Positions 9,063 to 19,410 are shown, numbered from the stretch's first letter. The stretch: DNA of 64,000 nucleotides from Staphylococcus sp. (GCA_023665865.1 JAMPDC010000001.1:2240021-2304020); one strand, 5' to 3'. Program-made: numbers and translations. The notes: generated by a model from the sequence alone, not told the origin.

Positions 9063-9908
9063 CTATTTTGATGCAATCATGAAGCGAGTTTTGGCATGTA
9101 TGTCCGGCAAGAGTTCCACATCGCTCCATCCATTGTCAAGCATCCATGCTTTGAGCCCGGAAGCTGTCAAGGGGTTAAGCTCGAAGTAGAGTCTGCCGCC
9201 ATCTGAAAGCGAGGATAGGGCAAACGTAGCTATCGCTTTGTAGAATTTAAGGGCATCGTCATCTGGGACAAACAAGGCAAGATGTGGCTCGTGGTCAAGC
9301 ACATTCTTATCCATAGCCTTCGCTTCGCTATCCATGACGTATGGTGGATTGGAAACTATTATATCATAGGCCCCTGGCTGTGGAGAGAGCAATAGGGCAT
9401 CTTCGCAAAGCAAGCGTACATTCACATTCTGTAAACTGCAGTTTTCCCCGGCGACCTCAAGTGCCGGTCGGGAGATGTCAATCGCGGTTACCTCAGGAAA
9501 TTTCAGTGTTTTTGCAAGAGCAATAGCAATACAACCGCTGCCCGTACATATATCAAGTACCCTCAGATCTGAGGTGGTGTTGTGCTCAGTTATGATATCA
9601 ACAAGCTCCTCGGTCTCTGGACGCGGTATGAGAACATCCGGCGTAACCTTAAGGGTCATGCCATGCCAATAGGTATCACCATAGATATACTGCACGGGTT
9701 CTCCTTTCATTAGACGGCCGACTGCTTCGTCAACGCGACCGATGATGAAATCCGACACTTCGTCATTGGCCCGGAGCGCAAGCTCCACTTGGTCCCAACC
9801 TTTGATGTGTTCCATCACGATGCGTAGCAACCAACGGGCTTCGCCATCGCCATAGAGCGGCGATAGCTGTCCACGTGATCTGTCTAAAAGTTCTCTTAAT
9901 GTTGTCAT
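9063..9908 (-). CDS. prmC: Release factor glutamine N5-methyltransferase
   Basis: The 281-residue protein has the PrmC helical N-terminal domain, then a Rossmann-type methyltransferase. The SAM-binding motif is VLDICTGSGCIAIALA (about 124-139). The substrate-binding motif NPPYV lies at about 190-194. PrmC methylates the GGQ glutamine of release factors RF1 and RF2. The ATG lies within the last bases of the upstream histidine kinase (4-base overlap), indicating one operon. Confidence 0.93.
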   Translation of the reverse strand: MTTLRELLDRSRGQLSPLYGDGEARWLLRIVMEHIKGWDQVELALRANDEVSDFIIGRVDEAVGRLMKGEPVQYIYGDTYWHGMTLKVTPDVLIPRPETEELVDIITEHNTTSDLRVLDICTGSGCIAIALAKTLKFPEVTAIDISRPALEVAGENCSLQNVNVRLLCEDALLLSPQPGAYDIIVSNPPYVMDSEAKAMDKNVLDHEPHLALFVPDDDALKFYKAIATFALSSLSDGGRLYFELNPLTASGLKAWMLDNGWSDVELLPDIHAKTRFMIASK

Positions 9909-11182
9909 GATTGTTGGGTTTGTGGTGCGGTTGATTCCTCAAAGACAGGAAATTCGATAGCAAAAGTTGTGCCGATGCCAACCTCAGACCTTTTCACATA
10001 TATGGCTCCGCCATGATAGTCTTCGATGATTCTTTTTGTGAGAGTCAGCCCGAGGCCCCATCCTCGTTTCTTTGTCGTGAATCCGGGATTGAAGATTGTC
10101 TTTTGATTCTTTCGGGGGATACCTTTGCCGGTATCTTCGATTTCAATGACAGCCTTGGCTTTTTCATAGTAAACAGTGATATTGATGAACCCACTGCCTT
10201 CCATTGCGTCAACTGCATTTTTGATAAGGTTCTCCATCACCCATTCGGTCAATGGTGGAGAAAGAGTGACTATGAGCGGATAGGGATATGGCTTGAGAGT
10301 AAGCTTGATCCTTTTGGAGATACGTGTGGTCATGTAGTCAGTCGCATGACGGACGATTTCGTTGAGATCATAAGGCTCCATTGACGGCTTTGAACCTATT
10401 TTGGAGAAACGGGATGCTATCGTCGAAAGACGTTTGACATCCTTGTTCATCTCTGCAACCGTCTCCGGGCTTACTCCCGAATCTTCGAGCAGCTCCATCC
10501 ATGCCATCAGTGATGAGATAGGAGTGCCGAGCTGGTGGGCTGTTTCTTTTGAGAGTCCGACCCACACCTTGTTTTGTTCGGCACGTTTGCTGGACGAGAC
10601 GGCATAGTAGACTATCAATACAAATGCGAGAAGCACCACCACCTGAACATAAGGATAGAAACTCAAGCTTTTAAGCACCTTGGAGTCCTCGTAGTAGAGC
10701 CATTGTTTGCCGGCTTCTCCCATGTCAATCTCTATGACATTGGGCGAATTACGCAATTTGTTCAACTTCCCCTCAAGAAACTTTCGGTTGACGTCGCTTA
10801 AGCTGAATAGTGACAGAGAATCCACCGGCTCGGGAAGAGAAAAATTTCGCTGCATGATGATATTACCACCGTCATCCGTCAGCAATACCGGTATATTGCG
10901 GTTGCGTTCGATGATTGTCAGGAGGAAATCGACATTGCTTGCCGGAGCGTCAGAACTTCCAAGGTTGACAATCTCACTGGTTGCATCTGCCCATATCTGC
11001 ATTCTTTCCCGTTCCTGTTCTGAGAGATCATTAACGAGAGAATCTGAATATAGGAGAAACCCACTGACAACTACCACCGACAATATCAAAAAGCCGATGA
11101 TGCCTCTGCGCCTTATGTCGTAAATATTGTGACCCAATGGATTTAGTCTGTATAAAATACCGGAAAGGACTGACATGAGCAT
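9905..11182 (-). CDS. Membrane sensor histidine kinase (orphan)
   Basis: The 425-residue kinase has two membrane helices (about 27-45 and 173-193) flanking an extracytoplasmic sensor segment of about 130 residues with no recognised fold. The H-box is KETAHQLGTPISSLMAW (phospho-accepting His near 218). The ATPase domain has the N-box (ENLIKNAVDAM), G1 (EIEDTGKGIP) and G2 (GWGLGLTLTKRI). No response regulator gene is nearby, so its partner is encoded elsewhere. It overlaps prmC by four bases and heads the prmC-recX-comF run, an unexpected setting for a sensor. Signal unknown. Confidence 0.85.
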   Translation of the reverse strand: MLMSVLSGILYRLNPLGHNIYDIRRRGIIGFLILSVVVVSGFLLYSDSLVNDLSEQERERMQIWADATSEIVNLGSSDAPASNVDFLLTIIERNRNIPVLLTDDGGNIIMQRNFSLPEPVDSLSLFSLSDVNRKFLEGKLNKLRNSPNVIEIDMGEAGKQWLYYEDSKVLKSLSFYPYVQVVVLLAFVLIVYYAVSSSKRAEQNKVWVGLSKETAHQLGTPISSLMAWMELLEDSGVSPETVAEMNKDVKRLSTIASRFSKIGSKPSMEPYDLNEIVRHATDYMTTRISKRIKLTLKPYPYPLIVTLSPPLTEWVMENLIKNAVDAMEGSGFINITVYYEKAKAVIEIEDTGKGIPRKNQKTIFNPGFTTKKRGWGLGLTLTKRIIEDYHGGAIYVKRSEVGIGTTFAIEFPVFEESTAPQTQQS

Positions 11183-11240
11183 GCGCTAAGCCCATATCAG
11201 TCCTGTCTGGCTTATGTCAAATTAAACAATATTCAGGGAA

Positions 11241-12899
11241 TTAATGTTTGTCGTCGACAATGGAGCAACCGGCACAGCGGTTTGAGATTTCGGTAAAGAA
11301 ATCATTGCCCTTGTCATCAACGAGGATGAATGCAGGGAAGTCCTCGACTTCGATTTTCCAGATTGCTTCCATGCCAAGCTCAGGATATTCGAGAAGTTCA
11401 ACTTTCTTGATGCTGTTCTGGGCGAGGATAGCTGCGGGGCCGCCGATCGATCCGAGATAGAAACCGCCATGCTTCTTGCAAGCATCAGTGACCTGCTTGC
11501 TGCGGTTGCCTTTTGCAATCATCACCATTGAGCCGCCTGCGCTCTGGAATTGATCGACATATGAGTCCATACGTCCTGCTGTTGTCGGGCCAAATGAGCC
11601 TGAAGGCATACCGGCAGGTGTTTTAGCAGGACCTGCATAGTAGATGGGATGATCCTTGAGATACTGAGGCATAGGCTCGCCGTTGTCAAGACGTTCCTTG
11701 ATCTTCGCATGTGCTATGTCGCGGCCGACGATAATAGTGCCGTTGAGTGAGAGACGTGTTGCAACGGGGTATTTAGTAAGTTCTGCGAGAATCTCAGGCA
11801 TCGGGCGGTTAAGATCAATCTTGACTGCATTTCCTTCTCCCTGCTTGCGATATTCTTCAGGGATGAGTTCTCCAGGGTTGCTGTCGAGTTTCTCGATCCA
11901 GAGGCCTTCACGGTTAATCTTTGCTTTGATGTTGCGGTCAGCGGAACATGAAACGCCGAGACCTACCGGACACGAAGCTCCGTGACGGGGGAGACGGATG
12001 ACACGGATATCGTGAGCGAAATATTTGCCGCCAAACTGTGCACCAAGGCCGAGACGTTCAGCCTCCTTCTTGAGAATAGCCTCAAGTTCTTTATCGCGGA
12101 AAGCGTGACCGAGTTCGTTGCCATGATCTGGAAGGTTGTCGTAATATTTCACAGAAGCCTTCTTGACTGTCTCAAGATTCTTTTCGGCAGAAGTGCCGCC
12201 GATCACAAAGGCGATGTGGTAGGGAGGGCAGGCAGCGGTGCCGAGGCTCTTCATCTTTTCGACAAGGAAGGGGACAAGGGTCTTGGGATTGAGGATAGCT
12301 TTGGTCTCCTGATAGAGATAAGTCTTGTTGGCAGAGCCACCGCCCTTGGCTACGAAAAGGAATTTATATTCGTCACCCTCGCCGGCATGAATATCAATCT
12401 GAGCCGGAAGATTGCAACCTGTGTTGACTTCATCATACATGGTAAGCGGTGCATTCTGCGAATAGCGGAGGTTGTCTGTAGTATAAGTCAGATATACGCC
12501 CTTGCTGATTTTTTCTTCATCATCGCAACCGGTGTAGACGTTCTGGCCTTTCTCTCCATGCACGATAGCTGTGCCGGTATCCTGGCAGAAAGGAAGCGCC
12601 CCTTTGGCAGCAACCTCTGCATTGCGCAGCATGGTGAGGGCTACAAACTTGTCGTTTTCAGAAGCCTCAGGGTCTGAAAGAATCTTAGCCACCATTTCAT
12701 TGTGCTCACGGCGGAGCATGAAAGCATTGTCGTGGGTGCATGCGCGGGCAAGAACTGTCAGAGCCTCCGGATCCACGACAAGGAACTCATGGCCGCCCCA
12801 GTTCTCGACTTTAACATAGTCAGATGTGAGTTTGTAATATTCAGTAGTATCAGGGCCGAGAGGGAACATCGGCTGATATTTAAACGGTTTGGTTGCCAT
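11241..12899 (-). CDS. fumA: Fumarate hydratase, class I (iron-sulfur)
   Basis: The 552-residue enzyme converts fumarate and malate in the TCA cycle and in fumarate respiration. It is a fused alpha/beta class I fumarase with a [4Fe-4S] cluster. The likely cluster cysteines lie in [10 protein letters not shown] (about 103), ACPPYH (about 223) and GVSCSADRN (about 317). The C-terminal beta domain includes [13 protein letters not shown]. The oxygen-sensitive cluster fits an anaerobic life style. A single gene with its own promoter at 12,944-12,974. Confidence 0.93.
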   Translation of the reverse strand: MATKPFKYQPMFPLGPDTTEYYKLTSDYVKVENWGGHEFLVVDPEALTVLARACTHDNAFMLRREHNEMVAKILSDPEASENDKFVALTMLRNAEVAAKGALPFCQDTGTAIVHGEKGQNVYTGCDDEEKISKGVYLTYTTDNLRYSQNAPLTMYDEVNTGCNLPAQIDIHAGEGDEYKFLFVAKGGGSANKTYLYQETKAILNPKTLVPFLVEKMKSLGTAACPPYHIAFVIGGTSAEKNLETVKKASVKYYDNLPDHGNELGHAFRDKELEAILKKEAERLGLGAQFGGKYFAHDIRVIRLPRHGASCPVGLGVSCSADRNIKAKINREGLWIEKLDSNPGELIPEEYRKQGEGNAVKIDLNRPMPEILAELTKYPVATRLSLNGTIIVGRDIAHAKIKERLDNGEPMPQYLKDHPIYYAGPAKTPAGMPSGSFGPTTAGRMDSYVDQFQSAGGSMVMIAKGNRSKQVTDACKKHGGFYLGSIGGPAAILAQNSIKKVELLEYPELGMEAIWKIEVEDFPAFILVDDKGNDFFTEISNRCAGCSIVDDKH

Positions 12900-12943
12900 T
12901 TTAATAAAATTTGATGATTTACACTTGGAATTTCTTTGGATGA

Positions 12944-12974
12944 CAAATTTACAAACTTAATTTTAAAAAGCAAG
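12944..12974 (-). promoter_or_regulatory. Promoter for fumarase
   Basis: On the minus strand CTTG (12,971-12,974) is followed by 19 bases and TAAATTTG (12,944-12,951). This matches the Bacteroidota promoter pattern, with a leader of about 40 bases to the ATG at 12,899. Confidence 0.55.
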
Positions 12975-13022
12975 CGAATTCATGCCGCTATTTTTTCATT
13001 TGCGATTGTCATAACAGGGCGT

Positions 13023-15494
13023 TTATTTAAGATTGACTACCGTGATGCCGGCTCCGCCAAACCTCACGTCTTCGTCATGAAACGATTCAACACCCGGAGT
13101 CGTCGACAGAAGTTGTCTGACGGCCTGTCGCAGTGCTCCAGTACCTGTCCCGTGGAGGATTCTTACACGGGCGATGCAGAAACGGATGGCATCATCTATG
13201 AAATATGTCACTGTCTGAATCGCTTCGTCAGCCCTCATGCCGCGCAGGTCTATCTCCTGTTTAAAGTTAAGCTGCCGTTCATAGCCGGAGTCTATTGTCT
13301 GCATCGAAACAGTAGATTTAGCTGTGGTCTTAGGCTGCGCATCAGTGACCGTAAGTCGCTCGGCTTTTACGGTAGTTTTCAAATTTCCGAAGGCTACCAC
13401 GGCGTTCTTACCGGATATTTCCAGGACAGTACCAATCGTCCCACCGCCATCAAGCTTGACATTGACACCGGGCTCGATTTGTCTCGTGGTTTTGACTACT
13501 GACTGCGCGCTGTCAGTCATCGCAGGTGAATTGCGCTTCTTGCTTTTTGGAACCTTTGTCAACAGAGCGTTGGTCTCACGATGATGCCGGGCCTCCTTTT
13601 CAAGAGCAAGGCGTTCCTCTTTCAGCTTTCTACGGGCTTCGAGAGTGCGTTCACGCTCGGCATTGGCTTGCTTGATGTCTGCGATAGTGCGTTCGATAAC
13701 CGCATTTGACGAATCAAGTATTTTCCGCGCCTCCGTGCGGGCCTCTTCAATGATGTCGCGTCGTTTACTTTTGAGCTGTTCGGCATCCTCTGCATATTGA
13801 GCCAGCATCTGTTCGAGTTTCTTCTCTTTTTGTCGGATTGCCGTACGCTTGTTTTCCCAATATCGTTTATCGCGGGTGATGTCAAGGAGATAGTTGTCAA
13901 GATTTACATACTCCTTGCCGACAATCTCCTCGGCCGCTGAAATAATCTCAGCAGGCAGACCAATTTTTCTTGCAATCTCAACCGCAAACGATGAGCCGGG
14001 ATTGCCTATTGACAGTTTAAACATCGGCTGCATCAGATGACGGTCATAAAGCATAGAGCCATTGATCAGTCCGGGAGTATCTTCAGCAAACTGTTTCAGT
14101 ATCTGATAGTGGGTGGTGACGATGCCCCACATTTCTTTGACGTTCATCTGCTCGAGAATCGCACGTGCAAGAGCTCCACCTATCTGCGGTTCTGTACCTG
14201 AGCCCATTTCATCAATCAGAAACAGTGACCCTCTTCGTCCGCGCTGCAGCATGAACTTCATGCTGCGGAGGTGGCTGCTGTAGGTTGAGAGATCATCTTC
14301 AAACGATTGATCATCGCCTATGTCGACAAAAATATCTTTGAAGATACCAAAATGGGAATTGTCGTAGACCGGAGGGAGTATACCGCATTGTAGCATGTAT
14401 TGGAGTGTCCCCACGGTTTTAAGACAGACCGACTTGCCACCGGCATTCGGTCCGGAAATGACAAGGATGCGTTTGTTGCGGTCAAGTTTGATATCAATCG
14501 GCACAATCTCGCGGTGTTGCCTCTCAAGAGACAGTTTCAATACCGGATGGCAAGCGTGATACCATTCCATCTCCTCATTCTGATGGAGATGCGGCATCAT
14601 TCCACCTACGGCATCTGCATAGAGCGCTTTCGCGTTGATAAAGTCAAGATGATAGATAATATTGGCGCAGGTAAGCATCTCACCGATGTGAGGGCGCAGT
14701 TCGTCAGCTATCGATGTGAGGATACGAATGATCTCACGGTGTTCTTCAAGCTGCAGTTCCCTCGTCAAGTTGTTGGCTTCAACTACCTCAGCCGGTTCAA
14801 TGAATAGAGTTTTTCCGGATGCGGATTCATCATGTACTATGCCTTGAATCTTACGCTTATTCATAGGCGGTACGGGAATGACAAGTCGGCCGTCGCGGAC
14901 TGCAGGTGTAGTGTCCGGCTCAAGCCATCCCTGAGAGATTGCAGAGCTGAGCACTTTGCGGAGGATGGAGTTGACACGCCCCGACATGCCACGCAACCTC
15001 GACCTGATATCGGCAAGGGCGGGGGAGGCATTATCCTTCACAAGTCCGGTGGAAATATCGACAGCCCTGTCAATCATCATGCCGAGTGTCGGCGGAAGAA
15101 TAGACAATTCCTCAGATATATCTGTCAGCACCGGGTAGATTGTGCGACCGTCGCTCTTATGACGATGGAAAAATGATGCGACCGCACCGAAACAATCAAG
15201 CATGCGCCTGACTTTGATCAGCTCTTTGATCTCAAGGAAAGTGCCGGGAATTTTTATGACCGCAAGATTATGGTCGATGTCATTGACCCCTTCAAGGGGC
15301 AATGTCTCGTCGCTATGATTTGCGCTGACCATCTCGGTGACTGCTCTTAATGCCGCATCAACGGCTTTAAACTCAGCTACAAACGACATTTCGCGGCAAT
15401 AGTTGCGCGCGCTGTCACAATGGCATCTCGACATGATCTCCGCACGCACAGCGGTAAACCCTATTTTATCTTCTATTTTTTCAGGATAAATCAT
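13023..15494 (-). CDS. mutS2: MutS2 family ATPase/endonuclease
   Basis: The 823-residue protein has MutS core and clamp regions, then an ABC-type ATPase with Walker A GPNAGGKS (about 350) and Walker B region LFLIDEMGSGTEP. A long charged coiled coil follows (about 525-640). The C-terminal Smr domain begins DLRGMRADEAI and ends with RILHGTGTGALR, the Smr nuclease signature. It lacks the mismatch-recognition domain of MutS. MutS2 acts on branched DNA or on collided ribosomes, depending on the species. A TAAATTTG box ends only five bases before the ATG. Confidence 0.93.
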   Translation of the reverse strand: MIYPEKIEDKIGFTAVRAEIMSRCHCDSARNYCREMSFVAEFKAVDAALRAVTEMVSANHSDETLPLEGVNDIDHNLAVIKIPGTFLEIKELIKVRRMLDCFGAVASFFHRHKSDGRTIYPVLTDISEELSILPPTLGMMIDRAVDISTGLVKDNASPALADIRSRLRGMSGRVNSILRKVLSSAISQGWLEPDTTPAVRDGRLVIPVPPMNKRKIQGIVHDESASGKTLFIEPAEVVEANNLTRELQLEEHREIIRILTSIADELRPHIGEMLTCANIIYHLDFINAKALYADAVGGMMPHLHQNEEMEWYHACHPVLKLSLERQHREIVPIDIKLDRNKRILVISGPNAGGKSVCLKTVGTLQYMLQCGILPPVYDNSHFGIFKDIFVDIGDDQSFEDDLSTYSSHLRSMKFMLQRGRRGSLFLIDEMGSGTEPQIGGALARAILEQMNVKEMWGIVTTHYQILKQFAEDTPGLINGSMLYDRHLMQPMFKLSIGNPGSSFAVEIARKIGLPAEIISAAEEIVGKEYVNLDNYLLDITRDKRYWENKRTAIRQKEKKLEQMLAQYAEDAEQLKSKRRDIIEEARTEARKILDSSNAVIERTIADIKQANAERERTLEARRKLKEERLALEKEARHHRETNALLTKVPKSKKRNSPAMTDSAQSVVKTTRQIEPGVNVKLDGGGTIGTVLEISGKNAVVAFGNLKTTVKAERLTVTDAQPKTTAKSTVSMQTIDSGYERQLNFKQEIDLRGMRADEAIQTVTYFIDDAIRFCIARVRILHGTGTGALRQAVRQLLSTTPGVESFHDEDVRFGGAGITVVNLK

Positions 15495-15498
15495 ATTG

Positions 15499-15506
15499 CA
15501 AATTTA
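15499..15506 (-). promoter_or_regulatory. Putative -7 promoter box abutting mutS2
   Basis: TAAATTTG on the minus strand is a perfect -7 element, but it ends about five bases from the mutS2 ATG. Transcription from it would give a leaderless or near-leaderless message. No convincing -33 element is seen. Confidence 0.35.
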
Positions 15507-15544
15507 CAAATTATTTTGCCATCCGCCCACTTTAAAAAGGAGAT

Positions 15545-16828
15545 TTAGTGTAGCTCGATAATATCTTTCCAACATGTCGTCGGGCTTGGTGAACGGTGTT
15601 CATGCTTCATGACATCGTCATTATTGTGGATTTCATTATAGATCTGCGAACCGAGAGTGATAGTGGATTTCCCCTGTGCACGGTTAATCTTATCAACAGC
15701 CTCATCGAGCTTATGCCGCTTGAGCATCTTATCAGAATCATATTCAAAAAGGTCAGGTTGTACACAACCGGCATCCGAGATGCCCATCAATATTACGCCG
15801 GCCTTCTTGTAGGCAAAACCTTCGCGGTATATGTGTTGCAGTCCCTGATGAGCGCCTTTGACAATATCGATTGTTGATGATGAAGGAGTCGACAGACGGA
15901 AATCAACCATATTCCCATATTGAGGCTCATCATTACGGTTGCGGTTTGTCACGATGAAAACCCCGACAATCGCGGCAAGAGAGCCATGACGCCGTAACTT
16001 TTCGGCGCATGAGGCTGCAAAATTGGCTACACAGGTGTCAAGGGTTGCAAAATCCTTTATGCTTCGGGCAAAACTACGGCTCGTTGTGATGCTTTTGGCA
16101 ACGACGATTGCTTCATCAGGTATACAGTCTTCTCCATGTAGTTCGTGCCATGTGCGTTGGGTGGTGATATTAACATGTGCCGTTACCCAATCGATAGGTT
16201 TGGACGCAAAATCATTAGCGGAGATTATCCCGTAGCCATACAATTTTGAGCCAACACGCTTACCTATGCCCCAGACATCACAGGCATCGGTCAATTCAAG
16301 GGCCTTTATCCTTTTTTCATCCGTGTCGATCACACAGCAACGTCTGTAGCCAGGATAACGCTTCGCAAAATGGACAGCGAGCTTGGCTAAAGTCTTGTTG
16401 GGCGCAATCCCGATACTGAGTGGCATCCCTGTTGCACGTCTGATCCATGCTGAAAGGTCTTCACCCCATTGTTTCATCTCATCATATTCCATATCTGGAA
16501 GAACACAAAACGCTTCGTCGATTGAATAACGGAAAAAGGAGGGGGCAAATTTGCGTATGAGACTCATCACTCGTCCGGTCATGTCGGCATATAGTTCATG
16601 ATTTGAAGAGAAGGCCACTACCTCTTCCTCACTGAAACGCTGGCGTAACTGATAGTATGGGATGCCCATCTTGACTCCGAGGGCCTTTGCCTCACGGCTA
16701 CGTGCCACAACACAACCGTCGTTGTTTGACAAAACGACGACAGGCTTCGATTCGAGGTCGGGTCTGAACACCCTCTCGCAACTCACGAAACAATTATCGC
16801 AGTCACAGATTGCGTAATACATAGACAA
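15545..16828 (-). CDS. umuC: Y-family DNA polymerase UmuC-like
   Basis: The 427-residue translesion polymerase shows [19 protein letters not shown] at the N-terminus (first catalytic Asp) and [13 protein letters not shown] (second catalytic acidic pair, about 104-112). The [20 protein letters not shown] helix-hairpin-helix region follows. The C-terminal little-finger domain is present, so it is full length. Together with the upstream UmuD-like protein it would form a Pol V-type error-prone polymerase. The umuD stop lies 15 bases upstream, consistent with one transcript. DNA-damage control is expected from the family; I did not find a recognisable operator. Confidence 0.92.
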   Translation of the reverse strand: MSMYYAICDCDNCFVSCERVFRPDLESKPVVVLSNNDGCVVARSREAKALGVKMGIPYYQLRQRFSEEEVVAFSSNHELYADMTGRVMSLIRKFAPSFFRYSIDEAFCVLPDMEYDEMKQWGEDLSAWIRRATGMPLSIGIAPNKTLAKLAVHFAKRYPGYRRCCVIDTDEKRIKALELTDACDVWGIGKRVGSKLYGYGIISANDFASKPIDWVTAHVNITTQRTWHELHGEDCIPDEAIVVAKSITTSRSFARSIKDFATLDTCVANFAASCAEKLRRHGSLAAIVGVFIVTNRNRNDEPQYGNMVDFRLSTPSSSTIDIVKGAHQGLQHIYREGFAYKKAGVILMGISDAGCVQPDLFEYDSDKMLKRHKLDEAVDKINRAQGKSTITLGSQIYNEIHNNDDVMKHEHRSPSPTTCWKDIIELH

Positions 16829-16843
16829 TAGGACAGCAGAGGG

Positions 16844-17281
16844 TCAGGATCTCCATTTTTTTATAGTCCACACCACTACGCCCCAAACTTTAAAATCATC
16901 TACCGAAGATATCCTTATAGGGTTGAATGACTCGTTGGCCGGACGCAATTCCACATATCCGTTTTGGATATGGCTCAGATCGAGATATTTTATAGTAAAC
17001 TCATTGTTGACATAGGCTACCACAATATCGCCGTCGACAGGCTCCACCGATCGGTCGATGACTGCGATGTCGCCGTCGCAGATACCTGCATCTATCATCG
17101 AATCTCCATAGACACGACCATAAAATGTCGCCTCAGGGTGACGTATGAGGTCGCGGTTGAAATCAATCGAATCGTTTGAATAGCCCTCGGCCGGGCTCGG
17201 GAAGCCGGCTTTTATAGCATTGGCAAAGGGAAGTTCACAGACACGTTCAAATTCAGAATCTATAATTTTTATATACGACAT
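16844..17281 (-). CDS. umuD: UmuD-like S24 peptidase (LexA-type self-cleaving)
   Basis: The 145-residue protein has no DNA-binding domain, which separates it from LexA. The self-cleavage site is Ala25-Gly26 in KAGFPSPA. The catalytic dyad is Ser61 in YGDSMIDAG and Lys98 in EFTIKYLDL. RecA-stimulated cleavage yields UmuD', the accessory subunit of Pol V. It precedes umuC on the same strand and is divergent from the PepSY-like gene. Confidence 0.92.
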   Translation of the reverse strand: MSYIKIIDSEFERVCELPFANAIKAGFPSPAEGYSNDSIDFNRDLIRHPEATFYGRVYGDSMIDAGICDGDIAVIDRSVEPVDGDIVVAYVNNEFTIKYLDLSHIQNGYVELRPANESFNPIRISSVDDFKVWGVVVWTIKKWRS

Positions 17282-17387
17282 ATCGGCTTTGGATTGTGGG
17301 CTTTGGCCGAACCATTACAGCCACGGATTGTTTTACTTTATATAAATGCAATATAATAATGCAAATTTAATAAAAACTTCACAAGTT

Positions 17388-17891
17388 ATGAAAATTTACA
17401 CATTGATGTCAATGGCCACTGCATTTGCAATCGCTGCCGGCGCAGCCGACGCAATGGCCCAGGTGCCTGTAATCGAGGGTGGGAATCCGGGCATCGTTGT
17501 TTCAGGTTCGCAGGAGCCGGCACAGCTTCCAAAAAAAGCTTCATCATTCATTGATAAACATTACAAGGATGTCGGTATTCGTTCTTGTGAGAAAAACTTC
17601 ATCAAAAATGAATATGATGTCACTCTCAGCAATGGCGTTGAGATTGAGTTTAACGGACATGGCGATATCCTGGAGATTGATGCCGCTGACCGCAGCTTGC
17701 TTCCTCCGGCCATTGTAAAGGACGTGATTCCCGACAGAGCTTACCATCGTCTTGCCAAAGCCGGTTATGAGAAAAAAGTTGAGTCTATAGATCACACCAA
17801 GGATAACAATTACGAGATTGATCTTTATATTGCAGGTCCCGATACTTTTATCTTTGATCATTCAGGCCATTTCCTCGCAAAACAGGATTAA
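17388..17891 (+). CDS. Exported PepSY-like (DUF2874) protein
   Basis: The 167-residue product begins at the ATG at 17,388, which gives a clean signal peptide (MKIYTLMSMATAFAIAAGAA, cleavage near AMAQ). An upstream in-frame ATG at 17,346 would bury it. The mature part has two beta-rich repeats, with YDVTLSNGVEIEFNGHG and YEIDLYIAGPDTFIFDHSG. This is the pattern of the Bacteroidota PepSY-like, BLIP-like fold. These periplasmic proteins are abundant but of unknown role. A strong terminator follows. Confidence 0.75.
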   Translation: MKIYTLMSMATAFAIAAGAADAMAQVPVIEGGNPGIVVSGSQEPAQLPKKASSFIDKHYKDVGIRSCEKNFIKNEYDVTLSNGVEIEFNGHGDILEIDAADRSLLPPAIVKDVIPDRAYHRLAKAGYEKKVESIDHTKDNNYEIDLYIAGPDTFIFDHSGHFLAKQD

Positions 17892-17923
17892 TATTACAAT
17901 CTTTTGGGTCTTAACCCCATAGT

Positions 17924-17960
17924 AAAAGCGCTGTATCTGTTGTTCAGATACGGCGCTTTT
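17924..17960 (+). terminator. Intrinsic terminator after the PepSY-like gene
   Basis: A 16-bp stem starts AAAAGCGC and ends GCGCTTTT, with one G-T wobble and a 5-base loop. It lies 33 bases after the stop codon. It is symmetrical enough to work in both directions. Confidence 0.8.
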
Positions 17961-18031
17961 GACATTGAGGCGGGTAGACAGCTGTTTCCTAAATGTCATG
18001 GCTCCCGCTTTCAGTTGAGAATTATATTTCT

Positions 18032-18039
18032 TAAATTTG
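18032..18039 (+). promoter_or_regulatory. -7 promoter box for tilS
   Basis: TAAATTTG matches TAnnTTTG exactly. A transcript starting just after it would begin downstream of the first in-frame ATG (18,037). This supports the ATG at 18,058 as the tilS start. Confidence 0.5.
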
Positions 18040-18057
18040 CAGAAAATATCAGCCACC

Positions 18058-19410
18058 ATGTCGCTAAATCTGTCAACAGTTGTCAAAGGTTTTATTGAAA
18101 GTCATCATCTGCTTGCGCCATCCGACAAGATTATTGTCGGGTTGAGCGGTGGTGCTGATTCGGTGGCCCTATTGCTCATTTTGAGTCATCTTGGCTATGA
18201 TTGTCTGGCCGCCCATTGCAATTTCCATCTTCGCAACGAAGAGAGTACGCGTGATGAGGATTTCTGTCGCGGCTTGTGTTCACGTCATGGGATAGAAATT
18301 ATTGTTCGTGACTTTGATGTGCCAGAGCGCTGTCGGGCAACGGGAGAGTCTATAGAAATGGCATGCAGAGGCTTGAGATATGAATGGTGGAACTCTCTGC
18401 TTTGCGAGGGAAAAGGCTCGGTCATCGCAGTCGGGCACCATAAGGAAGATAATGTTGAAACATTTTTCCTGAATCTACTCCGAGGAAGCGGTATTGCAGG
18501 ACTTAAAGCCATGATGCCACGGGCCATCAATATCATACGCCCACTGCTCGAAACCTCAAAGGCAGAAATCCTCGCATATCTTGAAGAGATGGGTGAGAGT
18601 TTTGTCGTTGATTCCAGTAATCTCTCGAATGACTATAAACGGAACAGGTTGCGTAATCTCATATTGCCCGAGATAGAAAAAATGTTTCCGGGAGCTATGG
18701 ATTCGATAGCTTACAGTGTCACATGTCTGCGTGAAAACTATGATCTTTACACTTGTCTAACCGATAGATTAAGAGAAAAATATATCGGTAAGGATGGAGT
18801 GGTAGATCTTAACCGAATTATTGCCAATGAGCAGGATGCAAGGATGGTTATTTTTGAAATATTATCGAAGACCGGCATCAATATGTCGCAGGTCGATAAT
18901 ATTCTTGTTTCCCTCAATTCTGAAACTGCCAACCGCACGTCCGGCCAAATATTTAAAGCCACTGGGATATCCTATTTGCTCAACCGAGGAAAACTCATCC
19001 CGCTTCAGGATGAAGAGGATAGTAATGATACTATCAGTATTAAAAGTCTCGATAATCCTCCGTTCTCTTGCTATCGGATGGACACAGGCGTGTTTTTCAC
19101 GCGTAGAACTAACAAGACCCTTGATTCCTCCGCCCTATATCTTGACAGCCGTGTGCTCGAGGGGGATCCTGTTTTCACTCTTCGGCCATGGTTCAAAGGT
19201 GACAGGATCAGACCTTATGGCATGAAAGGCTCTCGTCTGGTCAGTGACCTGCTTAGTGATGCGAAATATTCACTTGCCGATAAGCGGAACGTCAGGATAT
19301 TGGCAGTAAATGATAAAATTCTATGGGTGATTGGCCTCAGAGCCTCATCATTGTTTTCAATATCGGAAGAAACACCCGAAGTTTTAGAGATAACGTATAA
19401 AAACGATTAA
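18058..19410 (+). CDS. tilS: tRNA(Ile)-lysidine synthase
   Basis: The 450-residue enzyme attaches lysine to C34 of the tRNA-Ile that reads AUA, and is essential in most bacteria. The PP-loop ATP-binding motif is VGLSGGADSVALL, near residue 30. The KEDNVETFFLNLLRGSGIAG block follows. The C-terminal TilS domains include WFKGDRIRPYGMKGSR. The start at 18,058 is favoured by the promoter position and by the family alignment around MSLNLSTVVKGFI. Its TAA shares one base with the ATG of the next gene, so the two are translationally coupled. Confidence 0.93.
   Translation: MSLNLSTVVKGFIESHHLLAPSDKIIVGLSGGADSVALLLILSHLGYDCLAAHCNFHLRNEESTRDEDFCRGLCSRHGIEIIVRDFDVPERCRATGESIEMACRGLRYEWWNSLLCEGKGSVIAVGHHKEDNVETFFLNLLRGSGIAGLKAMMPRAINIIRPLLETSKAEILAYLEEMGESFVVDSSNLSNDYKRNRLRNLILPEIEKMFPGAMDSIAYSVTCLRENYDLYTCLTDRLREKYIGKDGVVDLNRIIANEQDARMVIFEILSKTGINMSQVDNILVSLNSETANRTSGQIFKATGISYLLNRGKLIPLQDEEDSNDTISIKSLDNPPFSCYRMDTGVFFTRRTNKTLDSSALYLDSRVLEGDPVFTLRPWFKGDRIRPYGMKGSRLVSDLLSDAKYSLADKRNVRILAVNDKILWVIGLRASSLFSISEETPEVLEITYKND

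Noticed and set aside
11982-12677. 231-codon plus-strand frame antisense to fumarase
   Set aside because: Lies wholly within the fumarase gene; shadow ORF with no recognisable motif.
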